Origin: Lithobates sylvaticus | Lineage: Eukaryota; Chordata; Amphibia; Anura; Ranidae | Assembly: GCA_028564925.1 (NCBI GenBank) | Contig: CM053026.1 | Coordinates: 644,761,854-644,825,853 of the forward strand | Direction: 5' to 3' | DNA length: 64,000 nt | Part shown: positions 1-12,903 of the stretch, one piece after another | Layout of the letters: each line of letters opens with the position of its first letter | Position numbering within the stretch: position 1 is the first letter of the stretch | Program-made: the position numbers and the translations under genes | The notes under the pieces: model-generated | Databases searched by the model: none | The model's input: the letters and a program-made list of their open reading frames with translations, nothing else | What the model was told of the DNA's origin: nothing

Positions 1-101
1 AATACAAAATGCGTTTTTTTAAATGATGGTTTCATTTATTAAGGCACAAAAGCTGTCCAAACCTGCCTGGCTTTATGTGAAAAAGTAATTGCCCCCTAAA
101 C

Positions 102-1122
<1,021 letters not shown>

Positions 1123-1145
1123 GATGTGTTGCTTTTTGTGATCTC

Positions 1146-1334
1146 TTATGCCGCATACACACGGCCGGACTTTCCGGCAGAAAAAGTCAGATGGCAGCTT
1201 TTCATCGGACATTCCGACTTTTTCTGCCTGCATTTCCGAAGGACTTAGATATAGAACATGTTCTAAATCTTTCTGTCAGAAATGCTGACGGAGCTTAGTC
1301 CATTGGCAAGTCTGACCTTGTGTACATGGCATAA
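1146..1334. mobile_element. Family A MITE (short copy A1)
   Basis: The ends read TTATGCCGCATACACACGG and, inverted, TGTGTACATGGCATAA. This is the most frequent MITE in the window (eight copies). Longer copies are ~420 bp and built around repeats of TTCCGAC/GTCGGAA. Two copies (21034, 34170) have TAA directly at both ends, which fits the 3-bp TWA target duplication of PIF/Harbinger elements. That superfamily assignment is inference. This copy is internally deleted and lies inside Tc1 element A. Confidence 0.75.
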
Positions 1335-1766
1335 GGCTTCATGTACACGGGACATTTTTACACCTTCTCCTGAACGATTAACTTGACAGATAGTAACCCA
1401 CATTTAAAACGTCAGCTTTGCCGCGTTACATGCCGAGTTTTGCCGCGTTTGCATTTAGAAGCGTTTTTTTAAAAATTGCCAAAAATGAAAAACGCCTGTA
1501 AAAGAAACGTGGCTAAATGTGAGTTACCGCATTTAGCAGCATTTAGAAGCGTTTGGCGCTTGAAATGCCTCTAGACTCAGCTTCTGAGCCCATTTTTTTT
1601 GCATTCCAAAAAAAAAGCCTCTAACCTCAACTGCCTAGAAACGACTGTAAACGACCCTGTGTACATGTACTGATAAGATAACAGAGGAGAGTTCAGAAGC
1701 AGTTAAAAAAAATGCCCAAATGATCCTAAACGTCCGTTTAGCAGCAGCAGTGTACATGAGGCCTTA
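1332..1766. mobile_element. Family B MITE in Tc1 element A
   Basis: Inverted ends TAAGGCTTCATGTACAC (1332 on) and GTGTACATGAGGCCTTA (ending 1766) bound a 435-bp non-coding insert with internal A/T runs and repeated GCGTTT/AAACGC words. It abuts the A1 copy, sharing its TAA, so one may have inserted at the edge of the other. No coding capacity. Confidence 0.65.
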
Positions 1767-2202
1767 GCGTGCTTCACTTTGTCAGACAGCTTCTATTTAA
1801 GTGATTTTTTTTTGATTCAACAGGTCTGGCAGTAATCAGGCATGGGTGTGGCAAGTGAAATTTAACTCAGCTTTCCAAAAAATTGTGGTTAATCACAGTT
1901 CATTCATGATTCAGCATGGGAGGGGGCAATTACTTTTTCACATAGGACCAGGCAGGTTTTTCCCTAAATAAATGAAATAATAATTAAAAAACTGCATCTT
2001 GGATTTACTCGGGTTATCTTTGTGTAATATTAAAATTTGGTTGATGATCTGAATCATTTAAGTGTGAGAAATATGCAACAAAAAAAATAAATCAGGAAGG
2101 GGGCAAATACTTTTTCACAGCACTGTATTTAAAATGATCTTGTTGTCTGAGAATACGGTAGTCATTAAATCAATACCTATAGGTTTTTGTGTTCAATGTT
2201 AA

Positions 2203-2640
2203 TTAAAGCTGAAGTCCAAGCAGATATAAAAGACACTCATTAATGCATCTCAGCATTCATTAATAAACCATTAAATGTATTTTTTAAATGCAAACCGTGT
2301 AAATACCTAAATTGCACTTAGTATCAGCTTTTTTCACTGTAGAGACTGGGAGAGAAAGAAGCAGCACAAGGAGCTAGTCAGTTTTTCCGCAAGGCTTATT
2401 AGGAGTGCAGAGTGACAGAGGGATGAACTCATTAGTGCTGCTTCTTCTCTCACTGCCTAGTTACAGGTAAGCGGAATCAGGTCTTCTATCCCACCAGACA
2501 GGGCTTTGTTGTGTGGCAGAGCTGTGTAAATCTCAGAACTAGATGGGCACAAATACAAATGAATTGGCAAGTAAAACAGCTCCCATTTGTGTAGTATTTT
2601 TATCTGGGTATTCACCTGTTTTACTGGAGTTCAGCTTTAA
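2203..2640. mobile_element. Family E MITE, TTAA-flanked
   Basis: TTAA at 2203-2206 followed by AGCTGAAGTCCA, and its inverted counterpart TGGAGTTCAGCT followed by TTAA at 2637-2640. The TTAA duplication is the piggyBac signature, so a piggyBac-mobilised MITE is inferred. The interior is non-coding. Confidence 0.75.
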
Positions 2641-3281
2641 GTTCTGCAACTAAGTAATGTTTAATTTTCTATAAAGTTACTTATATTAACTGGAAGTGCT
2701 GAAGATCTGGTGTAATAGCGCTAGACCAATGTGAGAAGAGGTTTAAAAATGAATGGAGGTCGATGGAAAATATTTTCCAAGTTGGAGCTTAGATTATGGT
2801 AGAGGTATGGACCCTGTTCTGGGCACTAGTCTCCTGCCTCTCTGATCACGATAGTGCAGTCGGTCAACAGATAAACAACATTTTGGTGTGTGGTTAGGAG
2901 CCCCTAGCGCAAACTTTCTTCTTGGTTGAAAAAATCTATACTTGTTAGAAACGCATTTTGGGTCACCACTACACACCAAGGCGTTATATCAACTAGAGTG
3001 CAGGCTGGGGGGTCACTCTGAAGATGGTTGAGATCCCATCAGACTTCATCATGAAAAGTTCTAGCTGTCACCTCCTCCACAACCAAAATTGACATTGATA
3101 CACAAAATGCAAATATAAGTTTGCGGTCCGATACAAAAGATAATGTGCCAACATCCCAATATATTTGATGATACACAAAAACTCATCTAACAGCTTTAAC
3201 CTGGATGTGCTTTCTTATACAAGGGAAAGGGAAAAATAACAATTAAAACAAGCTTCCCTTCAGGACTTGTTGAAAATGTGC
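2641..3281. other. Unassigned stretch
   Basis: AT-rich DNA with no paired ends, long reading frame or RNA gene that I can recognise. It may hold old, unrecognisable repeat fragments. Confidence 0.5.
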
Positions 3282-5035
3282 TTAACCACTTCGCGCCTGC
3301 GCTACAGCCGAAAGACGGCTACAGCACGGACGCTCCCTGCCGGGAGGGCGTCCCTGGACGTCCTCCTGTTTACTTCCGCAATGTGCGCTCCTGAGAGCGC
3401 GCATCGGGGAAGTTCTGTGCTGGTCGTGTCCCTCGGACACAGCCAGTCACAGATCGCTGTAAACGGCCAATCACAGCCGTCGTTTACAGCGCGATCGGCG
3501 TGTCCAATGAGAGATGATCTCATATGTAAACATATGAGATCATCTCTCAGCGCCACTCTCCCTCCTCACACAGAGACAGCGTGTGAGGAGGGAGAGATGA
3601 ACGGCTGCAGCGGCCGTAAGTTAAAAAAAAAATGTCCCCACTGCCACCTGTCCCCACTGCCATCTGTCCCCAGTGCCATCTGTCAGTGCCACCTGTCCCC
3701 AGTGCCATCTGTCAGTGCCACCTGTCCCCAGTGCCATTTGTCCCCAGTGCCATTTGTCCCCAGTGCCACCTGTCCCCAGTGCCATGTATAAGTGCCATCT
3801 GTCATCAGTGTCACATCAGTGCCACGTGTCATCAGTGCCATAGCAGTGTCACGTGTCATCAGTGCCACATATTAGTGCCATCTGTCATCAGTGCCACGTA
3901 TCAGTGCCATCTGTCATCAGTGCCACCTGTCAGTGTCACGTGCCATCTGTTATCAGTGTCACGTGTCATCAATGCCACGTATCAGTGCCATCTGTCATCA
4001 GTGTCACGTGTCATCAGTGCCACGTATTAGTGCCATCTCTCATCAGTGCCACATATTAGTGCCACATGATATCAGTGCCCTGTATTAGTGCCATCTGTCA
4101 TCAGTGCCACATCAGTGTCACGTGTCATCAGTGCCACGTATTAGTGCCATCTGTAATCAGTGCCACGTCAGTGTCACATGTCATTGTCCTGGTGCTCCAG
4201 GGCCTTCAAAAGTGTAATAGGTAGTCAACAAGTTAGATGTGTCATTTATGCTCTTAGAACACGTGACGGCGCTCCCTGCATGTTGGGCCTCTCTAAGTGG
4301 CCAGGCTGTGAAAAAGTCCCACACATGTGGTATAGTAATACTCAGGTGGAGTAGCAGAATTTATTTTGGGGTGTCATTTGTGGTATACACATGCCATGTG
4401 AGAGAAATAACCTATTACAATGACAATTTTGTGAGGAAAAAAAATTCATTTTGCAAAGAATTGTGGGAAAAAAATTGCAACATCAAAAACCTCACCATGC
4501 CTCTTACTAAATACCTTGGAATGTCTACTTTCAAAAAAGGGGTCATTTGGGGGGTATTTGTTCTTTCCTGGCTTGTTAGAGTCGCAAGAAATGAGATAGG
4601 CCACCAGTACATCAGATGTGATCAATTTTGTATAATTTGCACCACAGTTTGTAGACTCTCTAACTTTCACAAAAAACAAATAATATTCACTAATTTGGAT
4701 TATTTTTACCAAAGATATGTAGCAGTAGAAATTGTGGCCAAAATTTATGAAGAAAAATGAATAATTTGCTAAATGTTATCACAGAAACAAAGAAAAATGT
4801 GTTTTTTTTCTAAATTTGTGGTCTTTTTTCATTTATGGCGCAAAAAATAAAAAACCCAGAGGTGATCAAATACCACCAAAAGAAAGCTCTATTTGTGGGG
4901 AAAAAAGGACAAAAAATTAATTTGGGTACAGTGTTGCATGACTGAGTAATTGTCATTCAAATTGTGAGAGCACCGAAAGCTGAAAATTAGTCTGGGCAGG
5001 AAGGGGGTTTAAGTGCCCAGTAAGCAAGTGGGTAA
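3282..5035 (-). mobile_element. Family F element F1 with minisatellite, TTAA-flanked
   Basis: The left end is TTAACCACTTCGCGCC at 3282; the right end is AGCAAGTGG then GTAA (a mutated TTAA) at 5032-5035. The conserved family core (words such as ATACCACCAAAAGAAAGCTC near 4871) also occurs in copies at 35950, 55851 and 57074. F1 and the 57074 copy belong to one subfamily in opposite orientation. TTAA ends suggest piggyBac mobilisation. No protein is encoded; frames over the tandem repeat are artefacts. Confidence 0.8.
3640..4180. repeat. Minisatellite inside F1 (GTGCCATCTGTCATCA type)
   Basis: About 540 bp of degenerate tandem units of roughly 16-24 bp built from GTGCCA(C/T), CTGTC and ATCAGT. 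Open frames occur on both strands here because the unit lacks stops. They are not genes. Confidence 0.85.
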
Positions 5036-5253
5036 AGCAGAAGTTAACCCATCCATAAAACAGTGTCATTTCCGGCTCGTGACGGAAATGTAACACTCCC
5101 ATTGGTTGTGCTCTCAACCAAACTGTCAAATCATCCAATGGCTGGTGTCATAACTGATCACATGTGCAGCATCATGGCAGTTGTAGATTAAACAGATGCA
5201 AAGATGGCAGCTTCCTTGGCTGAAAACGATATGGGGGTTTACTTCCACTTTAA
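5032..5253. mobile_element. Family H MITE, shares TTAA with F1
   Basis: The left end GTAA-AGCAGAAGTTAACCC (5032 on) pairs with GGGTTTACTTCCACT-TTAA (ending 5253). Its left target tetranucleotide is the same four bases that end F1, so the two TTAA elements abut on one target site. Confidence 0.65.
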
Positions 5254-5839
5254 GTACCTGTAAAAGTGGAAACCACTGTGAAAATGCAGTTTCAAGGGAG
5301 AATTGTCATCTGGGCCTTAGAGCTATTACCACACCACAGTCCCATGAGTCGTATCTTATTGCTGCCTGTCATTAATACTTGTCATTGTACACACCCATTT
5401 CAAGTCCCACAAGGATCTATATTTATCAGCTATGCAAAAAAAAAAAAAAAAGTAAGCTAGAGAGTAAAAGACTCTTACATCATTGCTTTATGTACATAGC
5501 AATTTGAGGTCATTCAACCACTGTATGTGATCAACTGAACCTGTTTTTGTCTTCACCTGTACTGTTTGTAGCAGCTGCCGGAGACTATACATATAGAAGT
5601 TGCTATACATTAATTAGTTGCTATTGATAGGGATGATCATATCAGAAGAATGATCAAAGTATTGATTCTGCAGAATATTTGCAATAGATCTGTCCGACCT
5701 GTAAAGAATTGCACGGAGGAATCCAGACATTTATGTTTCATAAACTGTGCAATGCTCAGCAAACTGGACAAATCTGCATACATTCAGGAGGATCAGAGCA
5801 TGCAGTTTGCCCGGTTTCAAACTTGTTTATCTTTGCTTC
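5254..5839. other. Unassigned stretch
   Basis: No gene or paired repeat ends seen. There is an A-run near 5436-5452. The sequence is otherwise ordinary AT-rich spacer. Confidence 0.5.
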
Positions 5840-6269
5840 TTATGCCGCGTACACACGATCGGAAATTCGGCCAGCAAAAGACCGATGAGAGCTTTTGGTG
5901 GGAAATTCCAACTGTGTGTATGCTCCATCGGACTTTTGCTGGCCGAATTCCAGCCAGCAAAAGATTGAGAGCATGTTATCAATTTTGCGGTCGGAAAAAG
6001 TCCCGTTTGGAAATTCCGATCGTCTGTACCAATTCCTACGCGCAAAATTCCTACGCATGCTCGGAAACAATTTGACGCATGCTCGGAAAGCATTGAAATA
6101 ATTTTCTCAGCTCGTTGTAGTGTTGTACATCACCGTGTTCTTGGCGGTCAAAAGTTCAGAGAACTTTTGTGTGACCGTGTGTATGCAAGCCAAGCTTGAG
6201 CGGAATTCTGTCGGAAAAACCATCCAAGATTTTTCTGACGGAAAATCCGCTCACGTGTACGCGGCATAA
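5840..6269. mobile_element. Family A MITE A2
   Basis: Full-length copy with ends TTATGCCGCGTACACACGA and, inverted, CGTGTACGCGGCATAA. The interior is made of complementary TTCCGA/TCGGAA words, so the whole element can fold. The copy at 29249 belongs to the same subtype in the opposite orientation. Confidence 0.85.
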
Positions 6270-6859
6270 GTCTATAAATTAGCCAAATGTTGGATCCATA
6301 AAAGAACTGTGCAAGCAGAATACCAAGTAAATACCCAGATAGCAAGAATCACACAAAAGATGAAGAGGAAACAAAACACCTTCTTTGCAGGCCATCCTCA
6401 TACTTCTGCAAGGAAGAAACGTAAAAGGAGAAAACGGTCAGTGTTGTTTACAGCGTAAAGTGTACCTAAACCCTAAACCGTGCATGCAGGACTTTTTCTC
6501 AGCGCAGTGCGAGACAATCCACTGCTTCGCACCTCACGACCAGCAATTGAACATTATGAGATGTCTTATGAGATGTCTGTGTGAGATCTCAATAAAGTTC
6601 TTTTTAAAAAAAAGGATCTCAGCCCCCCCGCACAGCACATTAACTGCTGCATTTCAGTGCTGGTGTGAACAAACCCTTATATATTGCATCTTACCAATTC
6701 TTAGATGTGGAGACTGCATTAGTTTTCTCTTTTTTTAAATTTTTGCCTTTATTTTCACTTGGTGATTCAGGCCAGTACGAGCACTTTCTCACTGATGGTG
6801 TTTTTCCACACCGCAAGCGCAGCACAGTATACCCTGCACTTTGCCATAAACTTCTATCA
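6270..6859. other. Unassigned stretch
   Basis: No supported gene. Words such as GTGTGAACAAACC near 6664 resemble the ends of the D-type MITEs, so this may be an old MITE into which the hAT at 6868 inserted. Confidence 0.4.
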
Positions 6860-6867
6860 GTTTAGAC

Positions 6868-7020
6868 CAGGGATTTGCAATTAGTGGACCTCCAACTGTT
6901 GCAAAACTACAAGTCCCATCATGCCTCTGCCTCTGGGTGTCATGCTCGTGGCTGTCTTGCTATGCCTCATGGGACTTGTAGTTTTGCAACAGCTGGAGGT
7001 CCGCTAATTGCATATCCCTG
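6868..7020. mobile_element. Palindromic hAT MITE with 8-bp target duplication
   Basis: A 153-bp element begins CAGGGATTTGCAATTAG and ends with its inverted counterpart CTAATTGCATATCCCTG. It is flanked by exact 8-bp copies of GTTTAGAC (6860-6867 and 7021-7028), the hAT hallmark. The arms pair along most of the length. Each arm carries ACTACAAGTCCCAT, followed in the left arm by CATGCC. Confidence 0.92.
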
Positions 7021-7028
7021 GTTTAGAC

Positions 7029-7375
7029 GGTTTTGGTGCATTTTCGGAAAGTGCACCAAAAGTCCTGCAAGCTAGACTTTTGGTGCGCTCTCATAAAATG
7101 CACCAAAACCAATCCGATGCTATAGGAGTCTATGACAAAGCGCAGGTAACGTGCACAAAACTCGTTGGTATACTACGCTGCACCTGCGGCATGGGAAAAC
7201 CGCACTACATCAGTGTGAAAGTCTGTTATTTTTTACAAGTTGTCCAGTAAAAGTGGCAGGTAGAGGGTTGACATAAGTCATTTACCACTCACAAGGATGC
7301 TTACAATGATCAGATTTTATTCATTTATGTAACACCTTTATCCCAAAAGAAAAAAGTGTCAGCTGAAGTTTGGCT
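7029..7375. other. Unassigned stretch
   Basis: Contains inverted copies of GGTTTTGGTGCATTTT/AAAATGCACCAAAACC near 7027-7112, a short hairpin-prone segment. No gene is supported. Confidence 0.45.
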
Positions 7376-7881
7376 TTGAAGTGATTGTAAAGGTACATTT
7401 TTGATAAAAAAATAAAATAAAAAATAAAATAATAAACATGTCTATACTTACTTGCTCTGTGCAATGGAACTGCAAAGAGCGGATGCGTACCTTCTCTATT
7501 CGGGTCCCCCGCCAGTGTTCCTCTGTCCAGTGACCCATGGGAAACTGCTTCCCATGGGGGCACTCGTGCGTGTTCGCACCTGAGCCCCACTGCTGCGTCC
7601 ATTGACACAGACACCGGGACTCAGCCCTGCCCCCCGCTATCTCATCACTGGCTTTGATTGACAGCAGTGGGAGCCAATGGCTCCCGGTGCCCCAGCAAAG
7701 CCAGTGAGACAGAATTGAGGGGAGAGAAGAGCTGCAGACGTTCACAATGCTGGATTGAATGAGGGCTCAGGTAAGTAAAGGGGGGGGAGGGTGAGGGGGG
7801 GTGCTGTCACCTAAACATTTTTTATCTTAATGCAAGGAATGCATTAAGGTAAAACTATTTTAGGCTTTACAACCACTTTAA
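7376..7881. mobile_element. Family J MITE J1
   Basis: The left end TTGA-AGTGATTGTAAAGG (TTAA mutated) pairs with GCTTTACAACCACT-TTAA (7878-7881). Relatives lie at 12294, 13167, 48066, 48391 and 59047. It is GC-richer inside and contains words such as AGCAGTGGGAGCCAATGGC that recur in the other copies. Non-coding. Confidence 0.75.
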
Positions 7882-7970
7882 TTTGTTAATCAAGTCTATC
7901 TAAATCTGTGCTTTTAACTCTACCCTCCCCCTAGAGTGACCTATTTAGAGGGGATCACCCTAAAGGCCCA

Positions 7971-8393
7971 TACACACGATCAGACTTTTTGACAACAAAC
8001 ATGCAAATTAGCTGTTTTAAGGCAACATCCGACCGTCTGTATGCTCCATCGGACAAACTTTTTCGGTTTTTATCGGGATAAAAGTTCGCTCTGCAGACAA
8101 ACTTTTCGGCAACAAAAGTCAGATGGAGCAAAGTCCGATTGTGTGTACAGAAAACCATCGGACTTAAGTCCAAAGTACAAACACGCATGCTCAGAATCAA
8201 TGCAAAAGATCAGACAACAATACATAAGTTGACCAAAGGGTGGCGGTAAAGAGCAGAAAAACCACGTGATTTGGTGAAAGTTGGATGAAAAAGTCCTGCC
8301 GTGTGTATGCAATACAAGTTCACGGCCAACGCTCTTTGGACAGAAATCCACAGAAAAGTTTGTTTAAAGTCTGATCGTGTGTACGAGGCTTAA
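7971..8393. mobile_element. Family A MITE A3
   Basis: Ends TAAAGGCCCATACACACGAT and, inverted, ATCGTGTGTACGAGGCTTAA. Same family as 5840 and 21034, diverged in the outermost bases. Confidence 0.8.
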
Positions 8394-8503
8394 GACAGGA
8401 AATGTGTTACAGGCTGGATCACCAGGCAAACATATAGGGAAAAAGCTTAAAAAATTTAAACTAATACAGCCATCAAATTTAAGGATTGGTACACTGCAAT
8501 ATA

Positions 8504-9997
8504 TTAAAGTGTCACTAAATGCAAAACTGTTTTTAGTTTTGGATAGAGTAGAGATAGAATATAACAGGGGTCAAGTCCTGGGGAAAAAAGTGTGGGAACT
8601 CCCACCCAAGATCCACTCCCCCACCAAAAAAAAAAAAAATGATACGCTCATATGCACGAACGCTTCAAAAGTGGTATTTTTCATCCAATTTTTGCATTGT
8701 GTGTATGAAGCTTAACTGTTAGTACATAAAAAAGAACAATCCTCAATAAACATAAATACGGTAATTCTCTGAATAATCAGCATTCATTCAATTGTGCTTC
8801 CATGCAAATGTGAACATCATGTTCTGATCTTTATTGGGGAATTTTATTTTGTATATAGAGTGTTTATGTGGTGAGTTTACACTTTTCATTGAACAGAGTT
8901 TGGATAACACAGGGTTAAACGGAAAGGTCATAAATGAACTGCACATTATCTGGACAGAATGCTTGGGGAGATAGTGATGTGTTCCTGCTTAGGACATGTA
9001 TGTTAGCTTGGGGGGCTGCAAACTCTGCGGGGCTCCAACACAAACTCGCTGCTATTCCAACCCTTCACATATTTTCATATAAACTTCCCTCCTGGCATTA
9101 AACTTTGCCAGGTATTGTGCTCAGCTTACCACCCCAAACTGATGTTCCTCCCTCAGCTCACCTCTCTCCCTGCATGTCCTGTGAGCAGAATAGCTGTGCT
9201 CCTCCTCTGGGTTCTCTCATCATATGGCACTGAAGATAGAGGAGGGGGGATTCAGCGGGACACACAGAGCAAGTATGCAGGAGACTGGGGGGGGGATGAG
9301 GAGACAGAAAATCAGGAGGGGCTGGCGGGGAGGAGCACATCACGAGAGGTCTGACTAAATACAATCTCTTAGCAGCAGGGACCTGATCTACCTGTCAGCT
9401 AGCTGTGATTGACAGGTAGATCGAAGCGGAAGCTGTCATGGGGCCCCTACTGGCAATGCCTGAATGGTCAGTCCACCCCTGGTGTGCGTCACCTACTATT
9501 GCGAGCTGTGTCGGCGGCTGCTGGTGTAGCACCTGCCACACAGCTTGCATACTTCAAAGTCTTGCAGGACACGGCTGCTAACAGGAACTGAGTTCCTGTT
9601 GTGGAAAAAGTACAGGAACTCCATTCCCATGCATTCCCGCAGGACTTGAGCCCTGGAATATAACTTGTCAGATTTTATCGTTGTCTGTTCCCCCGTTAGG
9701 GATATTCACCCTCATAATTTGTCCTGCTTACCATTATCATCGAACGTGAAAGTAAAAGAAAATCATAAATTTTGGGTTGACATCAGAACAGGAATAGAGG
9801 GTTAAACTTCCAATGGGGACACTAATTCTAGTGACAGCCTGGGATTTCCTCACATTTCCTGTTTGGGGATGAGACAGGAAGTGAAGGGAAATCTCCGTAA
9901 TGGGACACAGATGGCAAAAAGACTGACAGGGGTTATAACCCTCCATTACTCTATCAAAAATGAAAAAAAAAAAGGTTTTGCCTTTAGTGAGACTTTA
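8504..9997. mobile_element. Family K MITE interrupted by a hAT
   Basis: TTAA-AGTGTCACTAAATGCAAA at 8504 and the inverted GCCTTTAGTGAGACT-TTAA ending 9997 bound the element. Its interior is split by the hAT at 8565-9655, which is therefore younger. Without the insert K is about 400 bp. Confidence 0.75.
8565..9655. mobile_element. Non-autonomous hAT nested in K
   Basis: Terminal inverted repeats CAGGGGTCAAGTCCTGGGG and, at the right end inverted, CAGGGCTCAAGTCCTGCGGG. The 8-bp target duplication GAATATAA is exact at 8557-8564 and 9656-9663. No transposase is present in the 1.09 kb between. Confidence 0.92.
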
Positions 9998-10536
9998 ACT
10001 TTTTGTTTTTAGGTTTAGATAACGCTTATAAACATGTTTAGTTGACATGTTAGAGGTTAATGTAGCCATATAGAAAATTAATGTTATTTGGCTGCTATGG
10101 ACAGCTTTTACCCTTGTTAGATTTGCTCCAGATATTATATCTTACACTGCAAGGCTATGAAAGGTGCCAGCAATCTCTCATCAAACAATCATAGGCAGTG
10201 AAGTTTATTTATTTATTTTTGTTGAAGGATAATGAGATACATTATAATAGTAAACTTTTCACTTGTTAAAATGTGTAAAAAATACTGCTTTCGGCAGCCT
10301 CTAGCAGCTAACAATACTATGAAATAAGCGACTTGTAACTTGGTAAATGGAATGAGAAGGGCGTTGTTTTGGATGCCTCAGGGAGGAAAGTTATTAGGTT
10401 AAGTTAGGTCATTCTCTAAAATGTAAAATATAAGTTCATGAAAAAAACAAAACAGAAAGATCTGTATGAAAAAAAAATATATATATCTCTGGATAAAAGT
10501 TAGATTGCAACAGTGCAAAAAGTTATTCTTCCTTCT
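9998..10536. other. Unassigned AT-rich stretch
   Basis: No gene, paired ends or RNA gene seen. A short (AT)n run lies near 10478-10490. Confidence 0.5.
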
Positions 10537-11693
10537 CAGTGGCGGTGCGTGCATAGAGGGCGCAGGAGCGCCGCCCCCCCTCTCCTGCACCGCTCTATCA
10601 CCAATAGATAGATTCATGCATTGCATGAATCTATCTATTGTCACCGCTGCCGCCCCCTATTCAGGTGTCCGGCCCCTGATCGGGCGCCGGGCATCTGAAT
10701 TACAGTGGGGGGGTGTTTCTGGAAGCGCCCCTATTAGAGCTGTAAGCTCTAATAGGGGACCTTATTAGAGCGGCGTGCTCTAATAGGCTTCCCTAAGTGT
10801 AAACAGCGGGCGCACTGCTGTGCGTTCACTGATTACACAGTATTGTGTTAGAGAAGCGAATACATCGCTTCCCTAACACAGACCCGCCTCTCAGCCAATC
10901 AGGTTGCCAGGTCTGTTACCTGTCACCTGATTGGCTGAAGTCACAGGCGCTGTGATTGGACGCTAGGTGTCCAATCATAGCAGAAGACAGGAGGAGCGCG
11001 GGAGAAGAAGACATCCGACGATGAGACACCGCTCGTCGCCTGACGCCGTCACCAGCTGCACACCGGGACAAGGTAAGTGCTGAGGGCAGGCAGGGGGCAC
11101 AATGGCAGCACTTGAGGGGCACAGTGGCAGCACTTGAGGGGCACAGTGGCAGCACTTAAGGGGCACAGTGGCAGCACTTAAGGGGTACAGTGGAAGCACT
11201 TAAGGGGCACAGTGGCAGCGTTTGGAGCACAGTGGCAGCACTTGGGGCACAATGGCAGCACTTGGGGCACAATGGCAGAACTTGGGGCACAGTGGCAGAA
11301 CTTGGGGCACAGTGGCAGAACTTGGGGCACAATGGCAGAACTTGGGGCACAATGGCAGAACTTGGGGCACAGTGGCAGCACTTGGGGCACAGTGGCAGCA
11401 CTTGGGGCACAGTGGCAGAACTTGGGGCACAGTGGCAGCACTTGGGGCACAGTGGCAGAACTTGGGGCACAGTGGCAGAACTTGGGGCACAGTGGCAGCA
11501 CTTGGGGCACAGTGGCAGCACTTGGGGCACAGTGGCAGCGTTTAAAGGGCACAGTGGCAGCGTTTGATGGGCACAGTGGCAGCATTTAATGGGCACAGTG
11601 GCAGCGTTTAATGGGCACAGTGGCAGCGTTTTATGGCACAGTGAGGCTGTTTGTTTGCGCCCCCCCAAAAATTTTGAGCACCAGCCGCCACTG
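10537..11693. mobile_element. Non-autonomous hAT carrying a 20-bp minisatellite
   Basis: The ends are CAGTGGCGGTGCGTGC and, inverted, CAGTGGCGGCTGGTGC. An exact 8-bp duplication TTCCTTCT flanks it (10529-10536 and 11694-11701). Near 10602-10641 there is a hairpin of AATAGATAGATTCATGCA type. Almost half of the element is the tandem array at 11097-11640. Long frames in the array (up to ~170 codons) are artefacts of a stop-free unit. Confidence 0.93.
11097..11640. repeat. 20-22 bp minisatellite in hAT
   Basis: About 25 tandem copies of CTTGGGGCACAGTGGCAG(C/A)A. The first units are 22 bp (CTTGAGGGGCAC...), the central ones exactly 20 bp, and the last ones carry GTTTAATGG. The central units are nearly identical, which suggests recent homogenisation. 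Confidence 0.95.
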
Positions 11694-11814
11694 TTCCTTC
11701 TATCAAGGAACTACAGTGAGCACACACTCTTTTCATTGCCAGCTCCAGAGTATCTGTGGATAGAGCTGTGGGCAGAGCTGTGGGCAGTCAGACAGATGAA
11801 GCCTACAGTACCCA

Positions 11815-12274
11815 CTAAGGCCTGATTCACACCTATGCATTTTGCTTTTGAGCGTTTTTGCAGTGCTTTTTGAGGTGCTTGCCGCGTTTTTGGACCTGCG
11901 TTTTTACAGTGATTTTGCTGCGATTTTGCCGCGATTTGCATTTTTACATTTTTTTTTACACTGTGGTTGCTTAGCAACCAGCTATATACAGTGTAAAAAA
12001 AAACTTAAATTAAAAAAAAAACGCAAATCGCGGCAAAATCGCGGTAAAAACGACGTAAAACCGCGGTATTTGCGTTTTGGATGCGGGTCCATTGACTTCT
12101 ATTACATGCAAAACGCTGCATTTTGCATGAAAAAAAGTCCCCGACCCTTTCCAAAAACGCAGAGGCACAAAAAATGCATTGATGTGAACATGTTCCATAG
12201 GAACCCATGTTAAAAAATTTCCCTGCATTTCTGCAAAATGCATCAAAAAACGCGCTAGTGTGAATGGAGCCTAA
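11815..12274. mobile_element. Family D MITE
   Basis: Ends CTAAGGCCTGATTCACAC and, inverted, GTGTGAATGGAGCCTAA. The interior is a long imperfect palindrome of GCGTTTTTGC/GCAAAAACGC words around 11940-12060. CTAA at both borders may be a degenerate TTAA. Confidence 0.7.
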
Positions 12275-12293
12275 CTCTATGACCACTGACAGG

Positions 12294-12780
12294 TTAAAGT
12301 GATTGTAAGGTCTCAAGGTTTTTCACCTTAATGCGTTAAAGTGAAAAACCTTCTGTGCTGCAGCTGCCCCCCAGACCCCCCCCCCCCCCTTTTCTTACCC
12401 GAGCCCATCCAAAACAGTGATGTGCACGAACGCAGCGGCTACAGCCCCTACCTCCTCATTGGACACATTGATAGCAGCACGAGCCATTGGCTCCCACTGC
12501 TGTCAATCAAATCCTGTGACACGGGAGCAGGGCCCAGTCCCGCTGTCTGTGTCAATGAACACAGTAGCGTGACTCGGGAGCGAGCCCGCACCAGCGCCCC
12601 CAGGGAAAGCGGCTTTGGACACCCAATGAAGGGGAGGAGCCAGTAGTGCCGGCGAGGCACCCCAGAAGAGGAAGGAAGATCAGGGCTGCTCTTTGCAAAA
12701 CCCTTGCATAGAGCAGGTAAATATAACATGTTTGTTATATATATATATATATATAAATATAAGGTTTACAAACACTTTAA
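12294..12780. mobile_element. Family J MITE J2
   Basis: TTAA-AGTGATTGTAAGG at 12294 and inverted TTTACAAACACT-TTAA at 12780. It contains a C-run near 12377-12389 and an (AT)n run near 12736-12755. TTAA borders are intact. Confidence 0.78.
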
Positions 12781-12903
12781 GTAAAAACATTGATTACCTT
12801 ATTACATGGCATCTGAAAGTTGGTAGGATATATGTCCATGAAGCTGACATGTTGAAAAAGATAGAAAGGTAGAATTTCATGGAAGGTAAATACAAAATGC
12901 ATT

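Noticed and set aside
11156-11668. Stop-free frames of 100-170 codons on both strands (CHCAP- and LGAQWQ-type repeats)
   Set aside because: They follow the 20-bp minisatellite unit; both strands are open and there is no non-repetitive protein sequence.
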